Of a stretch of DNA of 64,000 nt, positions 49,008-57,801 are shown one piece after another. The notes beneath the pieces were generated by a model. The model was not told the origin of the DNA. It searched no databases and saw only the letters and a program-made list of their open reading frames with translations. The stretch comes from Actinophytocola sp963840275. GTDB taxonomy: Bacteria; Actinomycetota; Actinomycetes; Mycobacteriales; Pseudonocardiaceae. Numbering within the stretch: the first letter of the stretch is position 1; each line of letters starts with the position of its first letter. A program made the position numbers and the translations under genes. Location: positions 1,116,001 to 1,180,000 of the forward strand of contig CAWIYK010000007.1 of assembly GCA_963840275.1 (NCBI GenBank). The letters run 5' to 3'.

Positions 49008-52000
49008 CGATCTCCCTCCACTCACCCTCGCCCGCCGCCACCCGCAGGTTGTGCGCGGTGATCCTGGTGTGGGGATGGTCGGCGCCGAGGAACTCGACGC
49101 TCTCCTCGTAGGTGGTCTCGAGCAGTGCCGAGGCGCCCGCCGAGCCGGCCGCGGCCAGCGCCCTGGCGTGGTTGACCGCCGCGGCGAGGGTCCACGGGTG
49201 CACGTCGCCGAGGCGGTCGCGCAGCAGCTCGTGCGCGGCGCCGGTGTTGGCCGTGCCGCGATCGCCCGCCGCCACCGCCGCCAGGCCGACGCCCAGCTCA
49301 CCGAGCGCGAGGAACGGGTGGTCGGCCGGCAGCCCGGTCCGCTCGCGCAGGAGGCGCAGCGCCCTTGTCGCGACGTCCAGGGTCTGTGCCGGCTCGGCGC
49401 CGACCGCGCGGTGCGCGGCCGCGAAGCTCACCATGCACGCCAGCGTGTTCGGGTGGTCCGGCCCGATCAGCAGCCGGAAGTCCCGCAGCGCCTGTCCGGT
49501 CCGCTCCTTCGCGACCAGCGCGCGGCCCTGGCAGCGGATCGCGATGGCCTGGTGCCACCGCACGGCCAGCTCGCGCCGGTGGAGACCCGGCTGCTGCAGG
49601 TGCTCGCGTGCCTCGCTGAGCACCTTGAGCGCGTCGTCGTACTGGCCGAGCTCGCGCCGGTACACGCCGACCTGCGCGAGCGTGGTCCACGTCGTCGGGT
49701 CGTGCTCGCCGTAGAGCCGCAGCTTGCGCCGGTGGTTGCCGTCCGCGACGGTCAGCGCGCCGTACGGGTCGCCGGACAGGAACAGCGACGACGCCAGGTT
49801 GTTCGCGGCCATCTGCGTCTGGCGGTGGTCGTCGCCGAAGGCCTCGCGCAGGCCCTCCCAGGTGGCGCGGTCCTCCTCGAGCGCGTCCGCGAACAGGCCG
49901 AGGCCGCGCAGGTCGCCGCCCCGGCCGCGGGCGCTGATCAGCGTCTGCGGATGGTTGTGCGGCAACGACCTGCGGTGCTCGGCCAGCGCGGCGCCGTCGA
50001 GCCGCAGCGCCTGCTGGTGGTCGCCGAGCGCGCGGTGCAGGTTGGCGAGCTGCACCGCGAGGCGCAGCCGCATCTGGTCGCCGGCGCCGTAGCGCGACGT
50101 CCAGTCGTCGAGGAGCTTCTGTGTCGGGCCGAGTGCCGCCCGGTGCACGCCGGAACCGCCGCGCGTGAACAGGAACCGCACCTGGTTGACGAGCCAGCGG
50201 CGCACCGCGGCGTCGTCGCTGTCGACCGCGCCGGACGGGAACACGTGTTTCTGCAGCTCGCCGAACCGCTCCGGCGCGACGGCCGTGTTCTCCTCCACCT
50301 CGGTCGGCGCGAACGCGGCCAGCGCGGCGAGCGTGGCGCCCCTTCGCTCGTCCCTGGCCCGCGACGGCAGCGCGTCGCGCACCGCCGTCTGCACGATCCG
50401 GTGCACCCGCAACAGGTTCTGGGCGCCCCAGTCGACGCGGAACAACCCGTACCGCACGCCCTGCCACAGCGCCCGGTCCATCTCCCACGCGTCGACGAGC
50501 AGCCGGTTCGCCTCCGGCCCGCACACGGCGATCACCTGCTGGAACATCGCGTTCGAGCGGACCAGGTCGAGGCTGATCCCGTCCTGCGACAGGAACGCGG
50601 CCAGCTCCGCGACCGCCACGGCGATCCGGCCGGGCGGGGTCTCCCGCAAGGTCTCGGTCACCACCGCGACCACCCTGGACACGTCGGCCTGCCAGCCGGT
50701 CGCGGTCTCGCGCGTGCCGGACTGCTCCAGCCGGTCGAGGAACGACCGCACCGCCCACGCGGCCGCGTCCGCGACCGACGCGCCGGCGGACCGCTCGCCG
50801 AGCGCGGTCGCGGCGAGCCACGCGCCGGCCAGCTCGACGGCGATCGGCAGGTGGTGGGCGGCGCCAGCCGCGCGCACCGCGTCGTCGGCGGAGATGCCCG
50901 ACACCCGCTTGCCGAGCAGCGCGACCGACTCGGCCTCGGTCATCGCGGCCAGCTCGATGTCGGCGGCCGCGGCCTCGCTGGAGGTGATGATCACGTGCCC
51001 GCGCCTGGCCGGCAGCAGCTCGCGCAGGTCGGACTGGTCCGCGACGTTGTCGTAGATCAGCAGGAACCGGCGGTAGTCGGCGTGGTCGGCCAGCCGCTCG
51101 AGCCCCGCGGTCGTGCCGAAGTTCGTGCTGCCGGCCGGGTCCAGCCGCGCGGCCAGCTGGGCGAGGCTCACCAGCACCGACTGCTCGTCGCCGGAGGGCA
51201 CCCACCACACGAGGTCGTAGTCGCCGGCGAACCGGTGCGCGTACTCCAGCGCCAGCTCGCTCTTGCCGACGCCGGGCACGCCGCCGACGGTGAGCACCGC
51301 GCGGGTCTCCGCGCGGCCGGCGAACCGGTCCCGCAGCCGCTCCATGTCCTCGTCACGACCGACGAAGTGCGGGTGGCGGGGCGGCACCGTGAACACGCCC
51401 GGCCGGTCGCCCGGTCGGCGCATCTCCTGCGTGACCTCGGTGCTCGGCCGGTCGATCAGCTCGAAGTGCCCGAGCAGCTTCGTGACCAGCGCCGGCTCGG
51501 AGCCGTGGACGGCGGTCGACGTGACGTTCGCCGCGTCGGCGGGCGCGACGCCTTCGCCGTCGACCACCACGCGGAGCACGTCGACGTGCGCGCCAGCGGC
51601 CTCGGCCTCGGCCAGCAGCTCGGTGACCATCGTCAGCTCGGCGGACTCGTCGAACGCGGTGGAGGACACGACCACCAGCCCCGGCGGGTTGGCCGGGTCG
51701 ATCGTCGCCCGGTGCTCGGCGAGCGTGCCGGTGCGGGCGCCGGCCCGCTGGAGCCGAGCGGTGACCCAGTCCGACCACGGCCGGTCCTGCGGCGTGTACG
51801 CCACCAGCACGAGGTTCGGGTCGGCTGGCGCGGCCAGCCCGAACACCCGTCGGTACCGCGCGCGGAACCCGGCCGTCACCGGTGACAGCTCCGCGGGGTC
51901 GACGTCGGCGACCGCGGCGGCCAGCTGCCAGTACCCGGCGTGCAGCGCGCTCGGCTCCTCGCCGGGCGGCGCCGGCTCCTCGACCATGATCGCGAGCAGC

Positions 52001-52716
52001 GGGTCGAACGTCTCGAACGGCCGGTTGGGGATCTCGATCGCGCCCGGTCCGCGCGGCAGGTCGGCGAACGCCGCCCGGATCGCGTCCCGGATCCGGTCCG
52101 TGCGTGGCGGGTAGCTGTCGTCGAAGGCGGTCGCGACCGCCACCACGTCGATGCCGATCGGGGCGTGCCGGCGCACCCGCGCGCCGAGCGTCGCCGCGTC
52201 CTGGATCGCGCGCGGCCGCGGCCGGAAGCACACCACGGCCGCCTCGCACAGCGTCGCGACCGACTCGAGGGTCCGTTCCGGGCCGCCGGTCGGCGCGTCG
52301 ATCAGCACCTGGTCGTAGCCGGCTCTCGGCAGCTGGTTGCGCAGCGCGGTGACCGCGACGGGGTCCTGGCTGGCGACCGGGAACAGCTCCGCGCCGTCGT
52401 CGTCGACCATCGCGAGGACGTCGACCTCGCCGCCGGGCAGCTGGAACCGCGACACGGTCGGGGTGTCGCCGGCGCCGAGCCGGCCGGCGACCAGCACCTC
52501 CGCGAGCGGGCCGACGAGGTCGAACGTGCCGGCCTGGAACGGTTCGAGGTACTCGCGGACTCGTGGCGTGTCGGAGCCCCAGTCGACGATCAGCACCCGC
52601 CGGCCGGTGCCGGCCAGCGCGCACGCGAGGTTGGCGGCGGTGCTCGTGCAGCCGGTGCCGCTCGCGGCGGAGACGAACGCGACGACCCGTCCTGGGCCGC
52701 CCGTTGGATTGCTCAT
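48985..52716 (-). CDS. fxsT: FxSxx-COOH system TPR protein: MinD-like, TIR-like, NB-ARC, TPR
   Basis: 1,243 residues from ATG at 52716 (GGAG 5 bases upstream; ATG at 52746 lacks one). Residues 1-240 resemble MinD/ParA, but the P-loop reads ASGTGCTSTAANLA, with cysteine where the catalytic lysine should be. About 300-425 is a TIR-like domain (LVLVAYTPQDRPWSDWVTARLQRAG). About 460-720 is NB-ARC (VGGVPGVGKSELALEYA, RRFLLIYDNVADQ). About 850-1,220 is TPR repeats. This is the family layout of FxSxx-system TPR proteins. It follows the precursor gene by 43 bases. The STAND architecture suggests signal-triggered assembly. Confidence 0.88.
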   Translation of the reverse strand: MSNPTGGPGRVVAFVSAASGTGCTSTAANLACALAGTGRRVLIVDWGSDTPRVREYLEPFQAGTFDLVGPLAEVLVAGRLGAGDTPTVSRFQLPGGEVDVLAMVDDDGAELFPVASQDPVAVTALRNQLPRAGYDQVLIDAPTGGPERTLESVATLCEAAVVCFRPRPRAIQDAATLGARVRRHAPIGIDVVAVATAFDDSYPPRTDRIRDAIRAAFADLPRGPGAIEIPNRPFETFDPLLAIMVEEPAPPGEEPSALHAGYWQLAAAVADVDPAELSPVTAGFRARYRRVFGLAAPADPNLVLVAYTPQDRPWSDWVTARLQRAGARTGTLAEHRATIDPANPPGLVVVSSTAFDESAELTMVTELLAEAEAAGAHVDVLRVVVDGEGVAPADAANVTSTAVHGSEPALVTKLLGHFELIDRPSTEVTQEMRRPGDRPGVFTVPPRHPHFVGRDEDMERLRDRFAGRAETRAVLTVGGVPGVGKSELALEYAHRFAGDYDLVWWVPSGDEQSVLVSLAQLAARLDPAGSTNFGTTAGLERLADHADYRRFLLIYDNVADQSDLRELLPARRGHVIITSSEAAAADIELAAMTEAESVALLGKRVSGISADDAVRAAGAAHHLPIAVELAGAWLAATALGERSAGASVADAAAWAVRSFLDRLEQSGTRETATGWQADVSRVVAVVTETLRETPPGRIAVAVAELAAFLSQDGISLDLVRSNAMFQQVIAVCGPEANRLLVDAWEMDRALWQGVRYGLFRVDWGAQNLLRVHRIVQTAVRDALPSRARDERRGATLAALAAFAPTEVEENTAVAPERFGELQKHVFPSGAVDSDDAAVRRWLVNQVRFLFTRGGSGVHRAALGPTQKLLDDWTSRYGAGDQMRLRLAVQLANLHRALGDHQQALRLDGAALAEHRRSLPHNHPQTLISARGRGGDLRGLGLFADALEEDRATWEGLREAFGDDHRQTQMAANNLASSLFLSGDPYGALTVADGNHRRKLRLYGEHDPTTWTTLAQVGVYRRELGQYDDALKVLSEAREHLQQPGLHRRELAVRWHQAIAIRCQGRALVAKERTGQALRDFRLLIGPDHPNTLACMVSFAAAHRAVGAEPAQTLDVATRALRLLRERTGLPADHPFLALGELGVGLAAVAAGDRGTANTGAAHELLRDRLGDVHPWTLAAAVNHARALAAAGSAGASALLETTYEESVEFLGADHPHTRITAHNLRVAAGEGEWREIDVDIPET

Positions 52717-52759
52717 CACTGCTCCAGGTCGCGACCGTGACCCCATGAGTTACCGATTC

Positions 52760-52927
52760 TTACAGGGCATTGTCGAAAATTGTGTACCGCTCCGGCATGT
52801 CCACCCGTTCGGCCAGCACTCTCGCGAGCGAGGTCCGCAGTGCCGAGTCGGGCAATGCGGCCAACCGCTCGAAGTCGATGTCCGTGACATCGAGCAGGTC
52901 CGATTCCACGGCCACCTCGTCGTCCAC
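52760..52927 (-). CDS. fxsA: FxSxx-type RiPP precursor peptide, variant core ending FDNAL
   Basis: 55 residues from GTG at 52927, with GGGGG 8 bases upstream. Acidic leader-like part (VDDEVAVESDLLDVTDIDFE), then RLAALPDSALRTSLARVLAE, then the C-terminus RYTIFDNAL. In FxSxx-COOH peptides the last five residues are F-x-S-x-x; here the third is Asn. Divergent from the radical SAM gene with 60 bases between, and immediately upstream of the TPR gene. Phe-Asp-Asn fits the aromatic-x-x pattern of three-residue cyclophanes, where the aromatic ring is joined to the third residue's beta carbon. Confidence 0.82.
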   Translation of the reverse strand: MDDEVAVESDLLDVTDIDFERLAALPDSALRTSLARVLAERVDMPERYTIFDNAL

Positions 52928-52987
52928 CGCGACGCACCCCCTCGTCACATCGCACCAAACGGCTTCATCCCCGGTGCGCGACCCGTC

Positions 52988-54148
52988 ATGATGAATGATA
53001 TGCCCGCCGACGAGTCGTTTCCCTTTCGGCAGTTCATCCTCAAGTTGCACAGCCGGTGCAACCTGGCGTGCGACCACTGTTACGTCTACACCAAGGCGGA
53101 CCAGCGGTGGCGGGCCCGGCCGAGAGTGATGTCGCGCTCGGTCATCGAGCAGTCGGCCGTTCGGGTGGCGGAGCACGTCCTGGCACACGGGCTGGCCGAG
53201 GTCGAGGTGGTCCTGCACGGCGGCGAGCCCCTGCTGGCGGGTCCGGACGCGATCACCCATCTGGTGACGACCATGCGCGCGACGGTGCCGGCGCGGGTGC
53301 GCGCGACCGTGCAGACCAACGCGACACTGCTGGATGTCGACTATCTGTCCCTTTTTCGTGCGCTGGACGTCGGTGTCGGGGTCAGCGTCGACGGCGACGA
53401 GCGGGCCAACGACCGGCACCGGGTGTGGCCGGACGGCCGGGGCAGCCACCGGGACGTGCGGATCGCGTTGGCACGCCTGGCATCCGAGCCCTACCGGGCC
53501 GGCTACCGCGGTCTGCTGTGCACGGTCGACCTCGACAACGACCCGGTCGCGACGTACGAGGCGCTGCTCGAGCACACGCCGCCCGCCGTCGACTTCCTGC
53601 TGCCGCACGGAAACTGGACCACACCGCCGCCCGGTCTGCGTCCGGGGGAGACCCGTTACGCCGACTGGCTCATCGCCGTGTTCGATCGGTGGTACGCCGC
53701 GCCGCGGCGGGAGACGAACGTCCGGTTGTTCTCCGAGCTCGTGAACGTGTTGCTCGGCGGGCACTCCCGCGCGGAGGGCCTCGGCCTCGCGCCGGCCGCG
53801 ATGGTCGTGGTCGAGACCGACGGGATGATCGAGCAGTCGGACGTGCTCGCCGCCGCGTTCGAGGGCGCGGCCGCGACCGGTCTGCACGTCGCGACCGACT
53901 CGTTCGACGCGGCGCTGCGGCTGCCGCAGACGCGGGCCAGGCAGGGCGGGCTCGCCGCGCTGTGTGCGACGTGCCGGGCGTGTGCGGTGCGCACCGCGTG
54001 CGGCGGCGGGCTGCGCGCGCACCGGTACCGCGCGCCGGACGGGTTCGACAACCCGTCGGTGTACTGCGCGGACCTGTTCAAGCTCGTCACCCACGTGCGC
54101 AGGACGCTGGCCGGTGATCTCGCGACACTGCGCGAGGGGGCGTCGTGA
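52988..54148 (+). CDS. fxsB: Radical SAM/SPASM peptide maturase (FxsB)
   Basis: 386 residues from ATG at 52988 (52991 and 53000 also possible). The [4Fe-4S] SAM motif is CNLACDHCYVY (CxxxCxxC), followed by VVLHGGEPLLAG. The C-terminal SPASM-type cysteines are in CATCRACAVRTACGGG and SVYC. This family installs C-C cyclophane crosslinks in FxSxx precursors. It is divergent from the precursor and overlaps the HExxH gene by ATGA. Confidence 0.93.
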   Translation: MMNDMPADESFPFRQFILKLHSRCNLACDHCYVYTKADQRWRARPRVMSRSVIEQSAVRVAEHVLAHGLAEVEVVLHGGEPLLAGPDAITHLVTTMRATVPARVRATVQTNATLLDVDYLSLFRALDVGVGVSVDGDERANDRHRVWPDGRGSHRDVRIALARLASEPYRAGYRGLLCTVDLDNDPVATYEALLEHTPPAVDFLLPHGNWTTPPPGLRPGETRYADWLIAVFDRWYAAPRRETNVRLFSELVNVLLGGHSRAEGLGLAPAAMVVVETDGMIEQSDVLAAAFEGAAATGLHVATDSFDAALRLPQTRARQGGLAALCATCRACAVRTACGGGLRAHRYRAPDGFDNPSVYCADLFKLVTHVRRTLAGDLATLREGAS

Positions 54149-55347
54149 GGACGCATCGGTTGGCGGCGCGGGACTTCGCCGCGCTCGCGCGGGGTGGTGG
54201 CGGCGCGGCGGTGCTGCGGTCGCTCGTCGCCGCGCGGCGCAGCAGGACGGTGTTGCTGCTGCGGCTGATCGCGGGCGCGGAACCCGCCGCGGTGCCGGCG
54301 TTCCGGGCGCTCGGCGCGGTCCGGCGGGTCGCGCCGGCCGCGGCCGACCGGGTGCTCGACCACCCGGCGACCGGCGCGTGGGCGACCAGGACCGCGCTGC
54401 GGCTGGAAGAGGGCCGGCCGGTGGACCTGGCGCCGCTGACCGGAGTCGCGGCCGCAGCGGCGATGCGTGGCCGCGTGCCCATGACATTGCCCGCGTTGCC
54501 CGCGCCGGACGCGACGCTCACGTTGCCGTCACTGGGAACCGCGGCGCTGTCGGGTCCGGTGACCGTGTCGGCGGACGGCGTGCTCGAGGGCGCCGAGCTG
54601 CGGCCGACGCCGCGGCTCGTGGTCGACGGCGCCGAGTTCCTGTTGGAGGCGTGGGAGTCCGAGATCTCCGAGGTCACCGCGGGCATGGCGCTGGTGTCGG
54701 AGCCGGACGTGGCGGCATGGCAGGAGATGACCGCCGCCGCGTGGGACGTGCTGGTCCGCTGGCACGGCTCGGTCGCGGCGGAGCTGGCCGCCGCCGTGTC
54801 GGTGCTGACGCCGCTGCGCGCGCCGTCGTCGGGCAGCTCGTCCGCGACCGTGGCGGACGCGCTGGGGTGCGTCTTCGTCTCCTACGGCCCGGATCCGGAG
54901 TCGATGGCCGAGTCGCTCGCGCACGAGCTGCGGCACACCAAGCTGATCGCGCTGCTGGACCTCGTGCCGCTGCTCGACGCCGTGCCGGGGGAACGGTTCT
55001 ACGCCCCGTGGCGCGAGGATCCCCGGCCACTGCTGGGATTGCTGCACGGCACCTATGCCTATGCCGGGGTGACCGAATTCTGGCGGCAACAGCGAACGCA
55101 CGCTTATTCGTCCCGTGCGGACGTGGAATTCGCGCGGTGGCGCGCGAGTGCGTTGGCGGCGACGGAAACTCTGCTCACGTCCGGCCGGCTGACCGACGCC
55201 GGCCGGGAATTCGTGTCGAATATGGCGGCGGTATTGGCGCGCCGTTGTGCGGAACCGGTCCCGGAGACGGCGTCGCGCGCGGCGGCCCGCCTGTCGACGG
55301 AGCACATGCGCGAATGGCTCGAGCGGTACCGCGCCGCCGGCGAATAG
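54145..55347 (+). CDS. HExxH-type putative peptide beta-hydroxylase
   Basis: 400 residues. The single recognisable motif is SLAHELRHTKLIALLDL (HExxH at about residues 262-266), preceded by FVSYGPDPESMAE. The family of HEXXH peptide-modification proteins regularly accompanies FxSxx radical SAM enzymes and is described as alpha-ketoglutarate-dependent peptide hydroxylases rather than proteases. The first 150 residues are Ala/Arg-rich helices that may bind the leader. It overlaps fxsB by four bases, so the two are co-produced. Confidence 0.85.
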   Translation: MRTHRLAARDFAALARGGGGAAVLRSLVAARRSRTVLLLRLIAGAEPAAVPAFRALGAVRRVAPAAADRVLDHPATGAWATRTALRLEEGRPVDLAPLTGVAAAAAMRGRVPMTLPALPAPDATLTLPSLGTAALSGPVTVSADGVLEGAELRPTPRLVVDGAEFLLEAWESEISEVTAGMALVSEPDVAAWQEMTAAAWDVLVRWHGSVAAELAAAVSVLTPLRAPSSGSSSATVADALGCVFVSYGPDPESMAESLAHELRHTKLIALLDLVPLLDAVPGERFYAPWREDPRPLLGLLHGTYAYAGVTEFWRQQRTHAYSSRADVEFARWRASALAATETLLTSGRLTDAGREFVSNMAAVLARRCAEPVPETASRAAARLSTEHMREWLERYRAAGE

Positions 55348-55354
55348 CGAGTCC

Positions 55355-56071
55355 TCAGCCCGACGCGTTCGCCACGAACTCCTCGGCCACCAGGTGCAGC
55401 TTCTTGTTGTCCGCCTGCGACCGGTCGACGAGCATGCGGAACGCGGCGTCCTCGCCGACGCGGTGGGTCGCCATGAGGATGCCCTTGGCCTGTTCGATCA
55501 CCGCGCGCGTGCGCAGGGCCCGGTCGAGCTGGCCGATGAGGTCGACCGCACGCGAGTATCGGCTGGTCGAGCGGACGATCGAGCTCGCGACCGTGGTGTA
55601 CAGCTCGAGGACCGTCACGTCGGCGTCGCGGAAGCCGTGCGGCCTCGAGCCGAACAGGTTCAGCGCGCCGGTCAGCCGGTCGTCGACGGCCAGCGGCGCC
55701 GCGAGGAAGCTGCGCACCCCGACCACGCCGGCCTCGTCGGCGAAGTCCGGCCACCGCGTCGCGTCGGTCGGCGTCGTGCCGCGGATCAGCTCCTGTGTGC
55801 GGGCCGCGGTGAGGCAGGGCCCGTCGCCCGCCGCGTACTGGCGGCGTTCGAGCCGGGTCGCGCGCGGGTCGGTGCTCGCCACGGTGCTCGGGCGGCCGCC
55901 GCGGTCGAGCGTCACACTCGCGAGGTCCGCGCCGGGCACGAGGCGCACGATCTGCTGGCAGACCGCGCGGAGCACCTCGTCGACGTCCTCGGAGCCGCCG
56001 AACGTCTCGGTGAGCGTGTGCAGCGCGACGGCGAGGTCGTCCAACTGGGTGGTGGGCTCCGTGACGGACAT
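55355..56071 (-). CDS. GAF-ANTAR domain RNA-binding antiterminator-like regulator
   Basis: 238 residues from ATG at 56071. GAF domain about 15-165 (VLRAVCQQIVRLVPGADLASVTL ... SFLAAPLAVDDRLTGALNLFG) then ANTAR about 175-235 (LDRALRTRAVIEQAKGILMA ... EDAAFRMLVDRSQADNKKLHLVAEEFV). ANTAR proteins bind tandem RNA hairpins and prevent termination; the GAF part senses a ligand. It starts 2 bases after the stop of the DUF6292 gene. Confidence 0.92.
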   Translation of the reverse strand: MSVTEPTTQLDDLAVALHTLTETFGGSEDVDEVLRAVCQQIVRLVPGADLASVTLDRGGRPSTVASTDPRATRLERRQYAAGDGPCLTAARTQELIRGTTPTDATRWPDFADEAGVVGVRSFLAAPLAVDDRLTGALNLFGSRPHGFRDADVTVLELYTTVASSIVRSTSRYSRAVDLIGQLDRALRTRAVIEQAKGILMATHRVGEDAAFRMLVDRSQADNKKLHLVAEEFVANASG

Positions 56072-56073
56072 GG

Positions 56074-56487
56074 TCAGACCGCCGGTCTGAGGATCGGCGC
56101 GTGCTCGGCGAGGCGGTCGGCGAGACCGGCGGTGTCGAACACGGGTGGCGCGACCCGGCCGGTCGGTCGGCCGGCGACCAGGTCGGCCACGAACGACGCG
56201 ACCGCCGCCGGCTCCGGCAGGACGTCGCCGCCGAGGTAGGCCACGACGAGCGGCTCGTCGCGCGCGCCCGCCTCGATGGCCGCGGACCAGCCGTGCGTCG
56301 GGTCCCACAGCAGTGCGGCGTCGCGGTCCGGGAAGCCGTGGAGCCGTTGCTCCAGCGGGAGGTACGCCGACACCGGCGCCTCCGTCTGCACCCAGAACGC
56401 CTCGCCGGAACAGCCGAGCTCGGCCGCGACGAGCCGCACGTGGTCACGGAGCCCTCTGGCCGCCGGGCTCCAGCTCTCCAGGTCCAT
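56074..56487 (-). CDS. DUF6292-like protein
   Basis: 137 residues. The pattern LRDHVRLVAAELGCSGEAFWVQ ... SAYLPLEQRLHGFPDRDAALLWDPTHGWSAAIE ... YLGGDVLPEPAAVASFVADL matches a small actinobacterial family I know as DUF6292, of unknown function, often found beside regulators. No membrane or catalytic motif. Co-transcribed with the GAF-ANTAR gene. Confidence 0.7.
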   Translation of the reverse strand: MDLESWSPAARGLRDHVRLVAAELGCSGEAFWVQTEAPVSAYLPLEQRLHGFPDRDAALLWDPTHGWSAAIEAGARDEPLVVAYLGGDVLPEPAAVASFVADLVAGRPTGRVAPPVFDTAGLADRLAEHAPILRPAV

Positions 56488-56558
56488 GGGTCGTTCTCCG
56501 TCGTTCTCTCGGGTGCCGTCCCCCGGCCCGCGCGCGGCGGGCCGGGGGACGGGCCGAC

Positions 56559-56981
56559 TCAGGCGTCGATCTGCTTGCGGTCGCCGGTCGATACCTCGAT
56601 CCGGCGGGGTTTCGCCTTCTCCCGCACCGGGATGCGCAGCGTCAGCACACCGGCGGAGTAGTCGGCGGAGATGCGCGCGGTGTCCAGGCTGTCGCCGAGG
56701 AAGAGCTGGCGGGAGAACACGCCGAGCGGCCGTTCCGCGAGCTGCGTCTCGACCTCGCCGCCGTGCGTCACCGGGCGGCGTTCCGCCTTCACGGTGAGGA
56801 CGTTGCGTTCGACGTTCAGGTCGATCGCCTCCGGGGTGACCCCCGGCAGGTCGACCACGACGACGAACTCGTCACCGCTGCGGTAGGCGTCCATCGGCAT
56901 CGGCGTCGGCCGGGACCAGGTGCCGAACACCTGCTGGGCCACGCGGTCGAGCTCGCGGAAGGGGTCGGTGCGCATCAACAT
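56559..56981 (-). CDS. hsp18: Hsp20/alpha-crystallin small heat-shock protein (Hsp18)
   Basis: 140 residues from ATG at 56981, with GGAGGG upstream. Alpha-crystallin domain: DAYRSGDEFVVVVDLPGVTPEAIDLNVERNVLTVKAERR through ADYSAGVLTLRIPVREKAKPRRIEV. It prevents aggregation of heat-damaged proteins. Divergent from the Hsp18-type regulator gene. Confidence 0.94.
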   Translation of the reverse strand: MLMRTDPFRELDRVAQQVFGTWSRPTPMPMDAYRSGDEFVVVVDLPGVTPEAIDLNVERNVLTVKAERRPVTHGGEVETQLAERPLGVFSRQLFLGDSLDTARISADYSAGVLTLRIPVREKAKPRRIEVSTGDRKQIDA

Positions 56982-57085
56982 TGCTGCCCTCCTTCTCTCT
57001 TCGAATGGTCGTGTCAACGCGCTGCAACTGTTGTAACATGTCATCAGATCGATGACAAGTGTGACCGTCGTCTAGAGGATGACAA
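56982..57085. promoter_or_regulatory. hsp18 operator region
   Basis: A palindrome TGTCATC-agatc-GATGACA at 57039-57057 lies centrally between hsp18 and its presumed regulator, with a third GATGACA just upstream of the regulator start. The stretch gcaactgttgtaac at 57024-57037 is a second partial dyad and, with its A/T content, may include promoter boxes. Confidence 0.55.
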
Positions 57086-57688
57086 ATGGCGGAACTGGCA
57101 CCTGACCTGCAGATCAACCACGCGCTGGCCCTGGTACGTGCCACGCTCACCGAGACTCGCGGTGCCGACGACCGACCGAGCAGAGCCGAGGTGCTCGCCG
57201 CCATCGAGGTGCTCCGCCACCTGCGCGACGAGCTCACCGCGTGGGAGCCCGAACTGATCACGGCCGCCCGCGCCCGAGGTGCCAGCTGGGTCGAGCTGGC
57301 GCCGGCGCTCGGCGTCGCCAGCCGCCAGGCCGCGGAGCGCCGCTACCTGCGGCTGCGTCCGTCGGCCTCCGGCGAGGCCACCGGCGAGGGCCGGGTCCGC
57401 GCCGAGCGCGACAAGCGTGCCGGCGAGCGCGCGGTGGCGCTATGGGCGCGGGCGAACTCCGCGTCGCTGCGTGAGCTGGCCGGCCAGGTCAGCGCCGCGT
57501 CGGGCATGCCGGCCGACGGGCAGGACCAGGTCCGCGACGCGCTGGCCGACAACGATCCGACCGCGCTGCTGACCCCGCTCGCCGACGCGCAGCCCCACCT
57601 CGGCGACGACCACGCCACGCTGGCGGCCCGGATCGAGACCGTCACCGAACACGCGGAGCAGCTGCGCAGGAGCGCCCGCGACCACTGA
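57086..57688 (+). CDS. HSP18 transcriptional regulator family protein
   Basis: 200 residues. ARGASWVELAPALGVASRQAAERRYLRL (about 65-95) is a helix-turn-helix of the type found in the actinobacterial regulator encoded next to hsp18. The rest is helical. Divergence from hsp18 with a palindrome between supports autoregulated repression. Confidence 0.85.
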   Translation: MAELAPDLQINHALALVRATLTETRGADDRPSRAEVLAAIEVLRHLRDELTAWEPELITAARARGASWVELAPALGVASRQAAERRYLRLRPSASGEATGEGRVRAERDKRAGERAVALWARANSASLRELAGQVSAASGMPADGQDQVRDALADNDPTALLTPLADAQPHLGDDHATLAARIETVTEHAEQLRRSARDH

Positions 57689-57801
57689 AGTGCCGTTGGT
57701 TGCGATCTGGAACCGGAGTCCCACGGGGCGTGACGGGATGATCGAAAGGATCTATGGTACCCGGCATTGTCGTCGGTCACGCCAACAAAGAGGTAGGCCA
57801 C

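Noticed and set aside
48925..51885. Open frame of nearly 1,000 codons antisense to the TPR protein
   Set aside because: Same reason: shadow of strong codon bias in the real leftward gene.
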